This document shows positions 42,826 through 51,355 of a DNA stretch of 64,000 nt, piece by piece. The stretch comes from FW021-bin31 sp964647485. GTDB taxonomy: Bacteria; Bacteroidota; Bacteroidia; Chitinophagales; Chitinophagaceae. The stretch covers positions 31,704 to 95,703 of the forward strand of contig CAZYHV010000015.1 in NCBI GenBank assembly GCA_964647485.1, given 5' to 3'. The notes beneath the pieces were generated by a model. The model saw only the letters and a program-made list of their open reading frames with translations. It had not been told where the DNA came from and made no database searches. Position 1 is the stretch's first letter. Each line of letters begins with the position of its first letter. The translations under genes and the position numbers were made by a program.

Positions 42826-43143
42826 TTATAATTCCAGCTGTGCAAGCGGAGCACATTCGAGAATAGCAAAAGCTTCTTCCATGAAATCTTTCAGATCAAT
42901 AATCTGATAGGTATCCAAAATAAGGACATGTTCTCGATTGCAGAAGATAAGAATATCAATGCCGCTTTTATTTTGTTCTTCATCAAAATGAGCCTCTAAG
43001 TCTAACTTTCGTACGTTTTTTCGTAAACCCAATAATTGGCAAAAAGTTAAATGTACTGTTTTATGCTCTGTTTCAAAAAGAAAGCAACGCTTTAAGTCAC
43101 ATTGACGAAGTTTAAAGTAAGTCGATTCATGAAGTAATTGCAT
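42826..43143 (-). CDS. Uncharacterised 105-residue protein
   Basis: I do not recognise this protein. It is hydrophilic, with no signal peptide or membrane segment, and has four or five Cys scattered (CDLKRC, FCQLLG, FCNREH, LECAPL). The sequence alternates beta-like and helical stretches (CFLFETEHKTVHLTF, ILIFCNREHVLILD). The frame can start at GTG 43152, but the ATG at 43143 is better, since a -7 box at 43152-43159 overlaps the GTG. It is on the same strand as ferritin but upstream of it and appears to have its own promoter. Function unknown. Confidence 0.6.
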   Translation of the reverse strand: MQLLHESTYFKLRQCDLKRCFLFETEHKTVHLTFCQLLGLRKNVRKLDLEAHFDEEQNKSGIDILIFCNREHVLILDTYQIIDLKDFMEEAFAILECAPLAQLEL

Positions 43144-43151
43144 AGCAGGCA

Positions 43152-43159
43152 CAAAAATA
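43152..43159 (-). promoter_or_regulatory. Putative -7 box of the 105-residue gene, 8 nt before ATG
   Basis: Reads TATTTTTG on the minus strand, a perfect TAnnTTTG; the ATG at 43143 follows after 8 nt, so the leader would be very short. Confidence 0.35.
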
Positions 43160-43451
43160 ATATTTATTTTATTTCCGGCAACTTCATTTATTTAGCTTTC
43201 CAAATAAATAGGAAAGGATTTACTTAAAATGGAAACTTTAACTTGCAATTGATATTTAAAGATAGATAATATCATGTTTAAGAAATGAAAAATTGTCTTC
43301 TTATTTTGCTGATTATAAATAATTTACTCATATTTAAAAGAAATATTTTCATTTAATCTTTCGGATGTATCATGACAACAAATAGGAATATACTTTTCCG
43401 GATTGGATCTTTTTTTCCGTATTTCGTAAAAGAAATTCCTTTTTTAAAAAG
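43160..43451. other. AT-rich intergenic stretch without a gene
   Basis: Together with the adjoining promoter and terminator, 43153-43508 is a 356-bp gap. I see no ORF, RNA gene or repeat in it beyond those two sites. Confidence 0.5.
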
Positions 43452-43482
43452 CTAAAGGAAAGCGTATTCGGCTTTCCTTTAG
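43452..43482 (-). terminator. Terminator of the TetR/ABC1/Rossmann operon
   Basis: A perfect 12-bp stem, CTAAAGGAAAGC (43452-43463) with GCTTTCCTTTAG (43471-43482), loop 7 nt; on the minus strand it is followed by CTTTTT. Confidence 0.75.
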
Positions 43483-43508
43483 TTTTCTATGATCCAACAA
43501 ATCGGTCT

Positions 43509-44132
43509 TTAATATTCCTTCACTGCTTTTGAGATGGGTTCACTACCATCCAGCAATGAAATAACTGTCTTATAAGTATTGGGTCGATCTAAAATTTCTT
43601 TTAGCGTCAATGCCACATTTTCTATTGCCACTTCTCCCCTTTTTGCTACATCTAATTGAATTTTTCCTGACCCTTCATGTTCTGTTAAAGATCCCGGTTG
43701 AAGAATCGTATAATTTAAATTTGTCCGGTGGATTAACCACTGATCTGCAAAATACTTTCCGGTAAAATAGTCCTTAATCACCGTCCATTTTTCAGGCTCA
43801 AGCGAAAAGATGGCGCTGAGCATAATATAACGTTTTATCCCTTTCTTTTCTGCGGCTTGCATAGTTTTCACTGCACCATGTAAGTCTACCTTCAAAAGAT
43901 CCTTTCCACGGGAACCGGATACAAAATAAATCGCTTCTGTACCTTCCGGTATCTCTGCTTCAATCTCCTTTAAATCGGCCGTTAAATCCATGCTGATCTG
44001 GTTATAATTAGAATCTTCAAAAAGTTTTTCTTTCTTTCTGGTGGTTCCTGTCACCTGATGATGATCTTTTAAAAGCGCTTCTACTAATTTTCCACCAACT
44101 CTTCCGCTGGCTCCGATAACTAATATATTCAT
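43509..44132 (-). CDS. NAD(P)-binding Rossmann-fold (atypical SDR/NmrA-like) protein
   Basis: A 207-residue atypical short-chain dehydrogenase with the N-terminal dinucleotide motif GASGRVGG (7-14) and the YFVSGSRG, YIMLSAIFSLEP and YTILQPGSLTE segments seen in YwnB/NmrA-like proteins. The catalytic YxxxK of classical SDRs is not evident, so it may sense redox state or isomerise a quinone or sugar-like ligand. Third gene of an operon: its ATG overlaps the stop of the ABC1 kinase gene by 4 nt. Confidence 0.8.
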   Translation of the reverse strand: MNILVIGASGRVGGKLVEALLKDHHQVTGTTRKKEKLFEDSNYNQISMDLTADLKEIEAEIPEGTEAIYFVSGSRGKDLLKVDLHGAVKTMQAAEKKGIKRYIMLSAIFSLEPEKWTVIKDYFTGKYFADQWLIHRTNLNYTILQPGSLTEHEGSGKIQLDVAKRGEVAIENVALTLKEILDRPNTYKTVISLLDGSEPISKAVKEY

Positions 44133-45457
44133 ACTTTATCTACATTTACAAAATCTTTATAATGATTGGTCTTTACCTTTTTGGCCTTTAAGGCATGCAT
44201 CATATTGTACAAACCAAATAAGGTGCGATTAATATAAATAAAATGTTTAGATCCTCTGTTGGTATTCATCTTCCGCATTTCATTCAATTGAGCGTAACGT
44301 TGCCCTAAATCTGCAATGTTCTGAAAAAAATCTTCATCCGAAAAATCAAAAACTTCTGTTTTGAATGGTTGTGTAAGCAGCTGTAACATTTCTTGAAACA
44401 GATCAGTAAAAAAACGACGTTCTTCCGGACGGTCCTCAGGGGTTAAGAATTCTAATCCTGTTAATTTTTTTTGAAATGCTACTTTATCCTCAAAATCGGT
44501 AGTTGTAATCAATTCCATATAGGGCAAATAGAAATCTTCAGGAATCTCTTTCACACAACCAAAATCAATGACCATCAATTCCTTTTTCTTAGAAATCAAA
44601 AAGTTTCCCGGATGAGGATCGGCATGTAATTTTTTCAGTTCATGAAGTTGAAACATGTAAAAATCCCACAAGGTTTGTCCCAATTTGTTCAGCTCTTCTT
44701 GTGGATGTTTCTCCTTTAAAAACTCGGAAAAATGTAGCCCCTCCATCCAATCCATAGTCAAAATCTTTTCACAGGAATACTTGGGATAATAATGAGGGAA
44801 ACGGATATTTGACAGATGCCGACATTCTTTGGCAAATTGTTGACTGCGTTTCAATTCCAGCTTATAGTCTGTTTCTTCGATCAATTTATGTTCTACTTCC
44901 CGAAAATATTTTTCAGATCCTTCTTTTCGGATATTGAACATCCGCATGGCTATTGGTTTGACCATTCTCAGGTCGGAAGAAATACTGTCCTTCACTCCCG
45001 GATATTGAATCTTCACAGCTAGTATTTTCCCGTCTTTCTCTGCTTGATGTACTTGTCCAATCGTGGCAGCATTCATCGCTTCAGTAGAAAAAGAGTCAAA
45101 TAACTCCTCCGGATTTTTTCCGAAATTTTTTCTAACGGTTTTCCTCACCAATGCCCCTGATAACGGAGGAACAGAAAATTGAGATAGAGAAAACTTTTCT
45201 ACGAAAGCCTCAGGCATCATGTCCTTTTCCATACTCAACATCTGAGCAACTTTTAGAGCCGAACCTTTCAATTCTTTCAAACTATCATAAATATCAGAAG
45301 CATTGCTGTTATTCAAATTTTCCCGGGCCTTTTCTTCTCCACTAAATACTCTGCTTCCATAGTATTTCAAATAGTTTTCTCCAATCTTTGCTCCGGTTCG
45401 CACCAGCCGCCCGGCACGTTCAAACTTTTTTGTCGGAATACGATCTAACGTTTTCAT
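44129..45457 (-). CDS. ABC1/UbiB-family atypical kinase
   Basis: A 442-residue UbiB/AarF/COQ8-family protein. It has the KxGQ-like motif LKGSALKVAQML (about 60-75), the Ala-rich nucleotide loop NAATIGQVH (about 125), IQYPGVKDSI, the invariant lysine in LAVKIQYPG, HADPHPGNFLI (about 268) and VIDFGCVKEIP (DFG). UbiB proteins support ubiquinone synthesis elsewhere, but this organism makes menaquinone, so the client pathway is unknown. It sits between a TetR regulator (9 nt upstream) and a Rossmann protein (4-nt overlap). No C-terminal membrane helix is obvious. Confidence 0.88.
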   Translation of the reverse strand: MKTLDRIPTKKFERAGRLVRTGAKIGENYLKYYGSRVFSGEEKARENLNNSNASDIYDSLKELKGSALKVAQMLSMEKDMMPEAFVEKFSLSQFSVPPLSGALVRKTVRKNFGKNPEELFDSFSTEAMNAATIGQVHQAEKDGKILAVKIQYPGVKDSISSDLRMVKPIAMRMFNIRKEGSEKYFREVEHKLIEETDYKLELKRSQQFAKECRHLSNIRFPHYYPKYSCEKILTMDWMEGLHFSEFLKEKHPQEELNKLGQTLWDFYMFQLHELKKLHADPHPGNFLISKKKELMVIDFGCVKEIPEDFYLPYMELITTTDFEDKVAFQKKLTGLEFLTPEDRPEERRFFTDLFQEMLQLLTQPFKTEVFDFSDEDFFQNIADLGQRYAQLNEMRKMNTNRGSKHFIYINRTLFGLYNMMHALKAKKVKTNHYKDFVNVDKV

Positions 45458-45466
45458 TCGTTTTAT

Positions 45467-46120
45467 CTATATTTTATCTTTCCACAAAAACTTACCCAGG
45501 TCAAAGAGTTTGTCAATTACCGGACTCTCAATCATTTCAAAGCCGGTATCTAGTGATTTTTCAATAAAAACATCCGTTTTTTCAAATCCGGCAGAATCAT
45601 CATGTTGCCAATATTTTAGAACAGAAATAAAATGCATCCATAAAACTTCCTCTACCGGCTTATCCTGATACTTGCGAAGCCCCTCCGGCAGTTTTCCCAA
45701 GAAATCGAGATTTTTAATATTTAAGGAATGAATAAAATCTTGATGTTGTCTTTTTAAATGTTTTAACTTCCTTAATCTGGATTTTATATCGGTGTCAAAA
45801 ATCATCAATACCAAAGAACGATTCATATTCAGGTTCTCGAAGAAAATGAAATAGAAGTTTAAAAGCTTTTCTTTGGTTTCCAAGCTTTCATAATTCTCAA
45901 TTTGAGAGGATAACTCCAAAGAACGATCAAAAAAATGACTTAAAAAAGCTTGTTCAATCGCTTCAAAACCAGCAAAATATTCATAAAAGTCACCTTCTGA
46001 TAGATTATTCTCCTTCGCAAATACATACACATTAATAGGTCGTTCCCCTTTTGAAAGAATATAATCACTATAGGTTTCCATCAAACTTTCCTTATCCGGT
46101 GCTTCTTTTTTCTGGTTCAT
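45467..46120 (-). CDS. TetR-family transcriptional regulator
   Basis: A 217-residue protein with an N-terminal DNA-binding domain: LMETYSDYILSKG, then NVYVFAKENNLSEGDFYEYFAGFEAIEQAFLSHFF, the helix-turn-helix and following helix of TetR proteins (usual form SxxxFYxxFxxKExL). The C-terminal ligand domain is helical and unlike the common classes. It is the first gene of the operon with the ABC1 kinase (9 nt) and the Rossmann protein, and is likely to regulate its own operon. Inducer unknown. Confidence 0.82.
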   Translation of the reverse strand: MNQKKEAPDKESLMETYSDYILSKGERPINVYVFAKENNLSEGDFYEYFAGFEAIEQAFLSHFFDRSLELSSQIENYESLETKEKLLNFYFIFFENLNMNRSLVLMIFDTDIKSRLRKLKHLKRQHQDFIHSLNIKNLDFLGKLPEGLRKYQDKPVEEVLWMHFISVLKYWQHDDSAGFEKTDVFIEKSLDTGFEMIESPVIDKLFDLGKFLWKDKI

Positions 46121-46231
46121 AATTGATTGATTTTTATTATAAAGATAAGGAATAGTGTTTTAAAAGGATGTTAATAATGAGAGTGCAACTTTTTTAGATA
46201 GTTTGACCTTGCGTAACCCGCAGTTCATGAG

Positions 46232-46268
46232 ATTAGCTTTTTGTAGTTACAAGGGAATACTTTGAGTC
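46232..46268. repeat. Dispersed repeat, copy 2
   Basis: ATTAGCTTTTTGTAGTTAC (46232-46250) matches the reverse complement of 13355-13373 with one mismatch, and similarity continues through AAGG..AA.AC.TTGAG to about 46266. Further on (46267-46300) there is CTTTCGACTTGCGAAGTTCG, reminiscent of the Bacteroidota repeat motif but diverged. It fills the gap between the TetR gene and cysS. Confidence 0.6.
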
Positions 46269-46324
46269 TTTCGACTTGCGAAGTTCGGGGAGTAACTACC
46301 GGTTAATATTTTATTTGAAAAGCC

Positions 46325-47818
46325 TTATTCCACGCTCCAGCTAGCATCACCTCCTTTTTTATCTTTGACTACAATCCCCATTTCTTTTAAGGTATCGCGA
46401 ATCTGGTCGGAGGTGGCAAAGTCTTTTTTCTTCCTGGCATCCTTTCGGAGATCCAGCAACAATTCCATCACCCCATCCAACTTGTCATCTTTTACTTCTT
46501 CCTGCTGTTTCAAACCAAAGATATCTTCTAAAAAGTCTTTCCAGGTTTTTTGAAGTTCTTTGAAGGTTGTGACGGAAAGTTGATTTATCTCAAGCTTCCC
46601 GGATTTCAAAGAGTTAATAATCGGCACCATTTCAAAAAGACCGGCTAATACTTTTGCGGTATTGAAATCATCATTCATGAAATCAATACATTCCTTACAG
46701 CCCTTTTCTATTCGATCATTCAGTTCTTTATCAACAGCTTTTTCATTATGGGGTACCGGAAGATCTTGTAAAGTCTCATAAGCTTTCCAAAGTCGATCCA
46801 ATCCTTTTTCAGCGGCTTTAAGCGCCTCATTAGAAAAGTCCAGTGTGGATCGATAATGTGTTTGTAGAATAAAAAATCTGACGGTCATGGGGCTATATCC
46901 TTGCTCCAAAATCGGGTGTTCACCACTAAAAAGCGCTGTTAATTTAATAATATTATTATAGCTTTTCCCCATCTTCTTTCCATTAATGGTAATCATATTA
47001 TTATGAATCCAATACCGAGCAGGAGCACTTCCATTTGCTATGGTACTCTGGGCAATTTCACTTTCATGATGGGGGAATTGTAAATCCATACCTCCTCCAT
47101 GAATATCGAATTGTTCTCCCAGATATTTTGTACTCATGGTAGAACATTCAATATGCCAACCGGGGAAACCTTCTCCCCATGGGCTTTTCCATCTCATTAA
47201 ATGTTTGTCAGGAGCTTTTTTCCACAAGGCGAAATCAATTTTATTCCTTTTCTCATCCTGTCCTTCCAGAGTTCGTGTCGTTTCTAAAAGATCATCTACT
47301 ACCCTACCGCTTAATTTCCCATAAGGATATTTCTCTGCATACTTTTTCACATCAAAATATACAGACCCATTGACTTCGTAGGCATATCCGGCATCTATAA
47401 TTTTTTGAATCATGGATATTTGTTCTAAAATATGACCGGTAGCTGTTGGCTCAATACTAGGTTCAAGACAATTAAATTGCAACATGGCCCAATGAAAAAG
47501 ATTGGTATACTTCTGTACGAGCTCCATCGGCTCTAATTTTTCCAATGCAGCTTTGGAGGAAATTTTATCTTCAGCATCTCGACCTTCTTCTTCAAAGTGT
47601 CCGGCATCAGTGATATTACGTACATATCTTACCTGATAACCTAAATACATCAAATAGCGAAAAATAATATCAAAAGTGATGAAAGGTCGCGCGTGTCCCA
47701 AATGTGATTCTCCCGAAACTGTAGGTCCACACACATAAAGACCGATTTTATTGGGATAAATAGATTGAAAAATTTCTTTCTGACGATCTAGCGCATTATA
47801 AAATTGTAATTCCGACAT
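46325..47818 (-). CDS. cysS: Cysteinyl-tRNA synthetase
   Basis: CysRS charges tRNA-Cys. The 497-residue class I synthetase has YVCGPTVSGESHLGHARPF (HIGH-type motif HLGHA near residue 41), zinc ligands CGP, WHIECSTMS and HHESE, and the KMSKS-type KKMGKSYNN near residue 280. The C-terminal domain ends DKKGGDASWSVE. Length fits. Own -7 box at 47844-47851. Confidence 0.96.
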   Translation of the reverse strand: MSELQFYNALDRQKEIFQSIYPNKIGLYVCGPTVSGESHLGHARPFITFDIIFRYLMYLGYQVRYVRNITDAGHFEEEGRDAEDKISSKAALEKLEPMELVQKYTNLFHWAMLQFNCLEPSIEPTATGHILEQISMIQKIIDAGYAYEVNGSVYFDVKKYAEKYPYGKLSGRVVDDLLETTRTLEGQDEKRNKIDFALWKKAPDKHLMRWKSPWGEGFPGWHIECSTMSTKYLGEQFDIHGGGMDLQFPHHESEIAQSTIANGSAPARYWIHNNMITINGKKMGKSYNNIIKLTALFSGEHPILEQGYSPMTVRFFILQTHYRSTLDFSNEALKAAEKGLDRLWKAYETLQDLPVPHNEKAVDKELNDRIEKGCKECIDFMNDDFNTAKVLAGLFEMVPIINSLKSGKLEINQLSVTTFKELQKTWKDFLEDIFGLKQQEEVKDDKLDGVMELLLDLRKDARKKKDFATSDQIRDTLKEMGIVVKDKKGGDASWSVE

Positions 47819-47843
47819 AATTTTCTGAGCTGAATTTGGATCG

Positions 47844-47851
47844 CAAATATA
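47844..47851 (-). promoter_or_regulatory. Putative -7 box of cysS
   Basis: Reads TATATTTG on the minus strand, a perfect TAnnTTTG, 25 nt before the ATG. Confidence 0.45.
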
Positions 47852-48183
47852 ATTAATTCCATGAGCTTGTCCTTTGATCTGCTCTCTTTTTAAAAGAAAT
47901 TATTCTATATTTATCCGAATAAAAAATCAGCAATGAAAAATAAACTGGTTTTGATTTTTTACTTTGAATTAAATCTTTTATACAATAATAAATCGTTAGA
48001 AACAAAGAAGATAAATCTAAAAAAGTTTTTCCTTTTTTTATTCCTCAGAATATTATTTTTAATCCTTTGCATCATAATGAGAACAAGCTCTACAGCCCTT
48101 AGGAGTCTTTAAAATTAACATAAAAATATTATAAAAATAATTTATTTATGACATATCTTTTTTTCTAAAGCCTTTCTATCCCG
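47852..48183. other. Divergent intergenic region cysS/proC
   Basis: 47819-48225 is 407 bp between divergent cysS and proC. It carries one promoter for each direction. A 59-codon hydrophobic ORF (47933-48112) is present but is AT-rich and low in complexity, so I do not call it a gene. No RNA gene or regulatory structure recognised. Confidence 0.5.
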
Positions 48184-48191
48184 TACTTTTG
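48184..48191 (+). promoter_or_regulatory. Putative -7 box of proC-proB-proA
   Basis: TACTTTTG, a perfect TAnnTTTG, 34 nt before the proC ATG. Confidence 0.5.
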
Positions 48192-48225
48192 CATAAATCA
48201 AACTTTTCAAACAAAACAAAATAAA

Positions 48226-49029
48226 ATGAAAGTTTTAATGATTGGTGCCGGACACATGGGTGGAACTTATGCGCGCGGCATCTCTAAGTCACCATTACTA
48301 GATGGACACAAAGTTCAGATTTTCGACAAAGACAAAGAGAAGATAAAAAGGCTGAAAGAGGAAGCTTTTTTTGAAGCTTTTTATAACTTGGAAGATTGTC
48401 TGCCTAAAGCAGATATCGTTTTTATAGGGGTAAAGCCTCAACATTGCCATGGGCTATTTGATGAGATGAAACCCATGATCAACAATTCGCAATTGTTTAT
48501 CTCCATCATGGCCGGTGTAAAGATAAAGACTATTATAGAGGGGCTTGGGGTAGATAAGGTTGTTCGAACCATGCCCAACCTGCCGGCAAAGATTGGTCTG
48601 GGAGTAACGGCTTTTACAGAATCTAAGTCTGTCACCAGATTGGAGTTATTGTTGGTTCGTAACTTCCTTAGTATGACCGGAAAGTCTATACATGTAGAAA
48701 ATGAAGACTTTACCGATCGGGCTACCGCTATTTCGGGTAGTGGTCCCGGATATATCTTTTACTTTATGCAGTCTATGTTTGAGGCGGCTAGAGAGTTTGG
48801 ATTTTCAGAAAAAGATGCCAACACTTTGGTTGCCAGTACTTTTGAAGGAGCAGTAAAAATCTTCCAGGAATCAAATATTTCCTTTAATGAATGGATGGAT
48901 CGCGTAGCTTCTAAAGGAGGAACGACAGCTGCAGGACTCAATTCTTTAGCAGATAATAACGTCAAAGAATTGATCAAAGAAGCTGCAAAAGCTGCTAATA
49001 ACAGAGCAATAGAACTTGGAAAAGAATAA
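48226..49029 (+). CDS. proC: Pyrroline-5-carboxylate reductase
   Basis: ProC performs the last step of proline synthesis. The 267-residue protein has the N-terminal NAD(P) motif IGAGHMGGTYARGI, GVKPQ near residue 67, TMPNLPAKIGLGVTA near residue 118 and the C-terminal signature SGSGPGYIFYFM with SKGGTTAAGL near residue 229. Complete and of typical length. Followed after 131 nt by proB. Confidence 0.94.
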   Translation: MKVLMIGAGHMGGTYARGISKSPLLDGHKVQIFDKDKEKIKRLKEEAFFEAFYNLEDCLPKADIVFIGVKPQHCHGLFDEMKPMINNSQLFISIMAGVKIKTIIEGLGVDKVVRTMPNLPAKIGLGVTAFTESKSVTRLELLLVRNFLSMTGKSIHVENEDFTDRATAISGSGPGYIFYFMQSMFEAAREFGFSEKDANTLVASTFEGAVKIFQESNISFNEWMDRVASKGGTTAAGLNSLADNNVKELIKEAAKAANNRAIELGKE

Positions 49030-49072
49030 AATTATTCACTCTTAAATTCAACTATACAAAGGTGATACAAAA

Positions 49073-49101
49073 ATGATAAGAGATCTTTCAATCTTTATCA
49101 T
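49073..49101 (+). promoter_or_regulatory. Hairpin 60 nt upstream of proB
   Basis: ATGATAAGAGAT and ATCTTTATCAT form an 11-bp stem with one bulge in the proC-proB spacer. A similar stem (ATGATAA/TTATCAT) lies 62 nt upstream of the second proB, so it may be a shared regulatory element. Confidence 0.4.
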
Positions 49102-49160
49102 TACGATGAGCACCTTTCTGTCTGCAAGACAAACAAATTATAAAAATAAAAACTATTAAG

Positions 49161-49922
49161 ATGAAATTAGTCGTTGTTAAAGTTGGTACCAATGTTTTAA
49201 CGAACAAAGCAAACCGTATATCGGGTCCTATATTAAAAGAACTGGTGCGACAAATAGCCGAATTATATGAAAGAGACATTATGACTGTATTAGTATCTTC
49301 CGGATCAACGATAGCCGGGAAGGAGGTTCTTTCAGGATTAGAATTAACTGATTCTCGAAGTCGTCAGCAAGTCTTTTCATCTGTTGGACAACCCCGATTA
49401 ATGCGTTTATATTATAACAATTTCCATCACTTTGGAATGCGTTGTGCACAGATTTTAGCGACCAAACAAGACTTTGAGGTGTCTCCTCATAGAAAAAATT
49501 TGAACAATTGCTTTCAGAGTCTGTTGGAAGAAGGGATTATACCAATTACTAATGAAGATGATGCCACTTCATTGAAAGCCACTTTAAGAGATAATGACGA
49601 GTTGGCAAGTTGGGTATCCGAATTATTAGGAGCGGATAAAATGATTCTTATGACAGACACAGATGGATTATATAATGGAGATCCGGAAGCAGAAGATACT
49701 GAAAAGTTCAGTAAGGTGAAGGTAGATCAGAATGTAGAAAAATACGTACAACCTTCCAAGAAAAAAGAGGGAGAAGGTCGCGGTGGCATGGAATCAAAGC
49801 TGAAAATTGCCAAAAGTACGGCTGCAAAAGGTATTCCTACTGTTATCACAAACGGGAAGAGAGCCAATGCAATCGTAGATATTGTCGATGGAAAAGACAT
49901 TGGAACAAAATTTATAGCTTAG
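49161..49922 (+). CDS. proB: Glutamate 5-kinase, copy 1
   Basis: ProB phosphorylates glutamate in the first step of proline synthesis. This 253-residue form contains only the amino-acid-kinase domain; the C-terminal PUA domain of E. coli ProB is missing, as in many Bacteroidota. Motifs: VKVGTNVLTNKANRISG, VSSGSTIAGKEVL, TNEDDATSLK, LMTDTDGLYNGDP and GRGGMESKLKIAK. The loop that is NEND in the second copy and in E. coli is NEDD here, next to the glutamate site. Operon with proC and proA. Confidence 0.92.
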   Translation: MKLVVVKVGTNVLTNKANRISGPILKELVRQIAELYERDIMTVLVSSGSTIAGKEVLSGLELTDSRSRQQVFSSVGQPRLMRLYYNNFHHFGMRCAQILATKQDFEVSPHRKNLNNCFQSLLEEGIIPITNEDDATSLKATLRDNDELASWVSELLGADKMILMTDTDGLYNGDPEAEDTEKFSKVKVDQNVEKYVQPSKKKEGEGRGGMESKLKIAKSTAAKGIPTVITNGKRANAIVDIVDGKDIGTKFIA

Positions 49923-49969
49923 AAGCTCCGATAAGTAAAAGCTTAAATTTTAAATTAAAAGACTAAATA

Positions 49970-51169
49970 ATGAAACTCATAAGCACCGAAAAGAAAAATG
50001 CAGTTATCAGTTCAATGATCAATATTTTAGATCGTGAACGTGAAACGCTCATCAAAGAAAATAAAAAGGATCTGGATGCCTTCCAAAAGGAGGATCAAGC
50101 GCTTTATGATCGACTGATTGTGAACGATAAAAAAGTCGACTCCATGATTCAGGCGCTGAAAGAGGTAAAAGATCAAGTAGATCCCGTTGGGAAAGTTTTA
50201 TTTGAAGATACCTTAGATAATGGATTAAAAATTGTCAACAGAACCGCTCCCTTCGGAACCATCCTTATCATCTATGAATCCCGACCTGATGTGACCATTG
50301 AAGCAGCAGTATTGGCTTTTAAAGCCAATAACAAAATCCTTTTAAAAGGAGGAAAAGAAGCTCACTTCAGCAATGTTCTTTTAGAGCAATTTTGGCATGA
50401 AGCCTTAGAAGAAAACGAATTGTCTAAAGATTGGATTACTCTCTTACATTTAAAACGTGAAGAAACTCGCGATTATTTGGCTAATCCACCTGAAAAGATT
50501 GATTTAATGGTTCCTCGCGGAGGAGAAGGGCTAATTAAATTTGTAAAAGATAATGCTTCTTGTGCCGTATTGGTCAGTGGCAGAGGGAATAATTTCTTAT
50601 ATGTTTCCAAAAATGCTGATTGGGAAAAGACAAAAGCAGTTATCCTTAACTCTAAAACACATAAGACTTCTGCTTGTAATGCTCTGGATAATGTCCTTAT
50701 AGACAAAAACCTACCGGATTATGAAAATAAACTTAAGGAATTAGATCAGTTATTGACTGATTCTAAAGTGAAAATTGTAGTAGATGAAGAGATAGGGAAG
50801 ACTTTATCCAATGAAAATGCGATTCCCAATGAGGATACCTGGTATGAAGAGTTTTTAGCCATGAAGATTTTACTTGGGAAAGCAGACAATATAGAAGATG
50901 CTATTGCACGGATTAACAAATATTCCGGAGGGCACTCTATCGCGATTATGACAGAAGACAAAGCTGAAGCAAATCGTTTTATGGCAGAAATTGACAGTGC
51001 AGCAGTCTTTCATAATGCATCCACCCGCTTTACAGACGGAGGACAGATGGGAGTGGGTGCCGAATTGGCCATCAGTACCGATAAACTTCACCATCGAGGT
51101 CCATTAGGTTTACCACAATTGGTAACCAATAAATATTATGTTTACGGGGACGGTCAAATTAGAGAATAG
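49970..51169 (+). CDS. proA: Gamma-glutamyl phosphate reductase
   Basis: ProA reduces gamma-glutamyl phosphate to glutamate semialdehyde. The 399-residue aldehyde-dehydrogenase-fold protein has IIYESRPDVTIEAAVLAFKANN near residue 99, LMVPRGGEGLI near residue 178, the catalytic Cys in HKTSACNALDNVL near residue 232 and HNASTRFTDGGQMGVGAELAIST near residue 345. It starts 47 nt after proB and ends at a clear terminator (51198-51250). Confidence 0.95.
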   Translation: MKLISTEKKNAVISSMINILDRERETLIKENKKDLDAFQKEDQALYDRLIVNDKKVDSMIQALKEVKDQVDPVGKVLFEDTLDNGLKIVNRTAPFGTILIIYESRPDVTIEAAVLAFKANNKILLKGGKEAHFSNVLLEQFWHEALEENELSKDWITLLHLKREETRDYLANPPEKIDLMVPRGGEGLIKFVKDNASCAVLVSGRGNNFLYVSKNADWEKTKAVILNSKTHKTSACNALDNVLIDKNLPDYENKLKELDQLLTDSKVKIVVDEEIGKTLSNENAIPNEDTWYEEFLAMKILLGKADNIEDAIARINKYSGGHSIAIMTEDKAEANRFMAEIDSAAVFHNASTRFTDGGQMGVGAELAISTDKLHHRGPLGLPQLVTNKYYVYGDGQIRE

Positions 51170-51197
51170 CAACGTTTATTTGTCCCTGTAACATATG

Positions 51198-51250
51198 AAA
51201 TCGTGCAATCACGGATGAATTTTATATTCTGTGTTTGCACGATTTTTATT
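51198..51250 (+). terminator. Terminator of the proCBA operon
   Basis: AAATCGTGCAA (51198-51208) pairs perfectly with TTGCACGATTT (51235-51245), with inner CAC/GTG pairs, followed by TTATT. Confidence 0.75.
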
Positions 51251-51303
51251 CCCCTTTCTATCCCCCTCCCAAAATTATAGGATAAAACTATTCCAAAAAG
51301 CAA

Positions 51304-51311
51304 TATATTTG
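51304..51311 (+). promoter_or_regulatory. Putative -7 box of the second proB
   Basis: TATATTTG, a perfect TAnnTTTG. The predicted transcript has an unusually long leader of about 120 nt before the ATG at 51441. Confidence 0.5.
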
Positions 51312-51355
51312 TAGGCATTTTATTATTAGAAAATAATAGAGATTGGAGAGGTTGA

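Noticed and set aside
47933..48112. 59-codon ORF on the plus strand between cysS and proC
   Set aside because: Very AT-rich, low-complexity hydrophobic sequence (Lys, Leu, Phe, Ile runs) with no recognisable family and no promoter of its own; expected by chance in such DNA.
49073..49159. 28-codon ORF just before proB, a possible leader peptide
   Set aside because: It contains no proline codons, so proline attenuation is not supported, and its start lies within the hairpin stem. I favour the hairpin as the real element.
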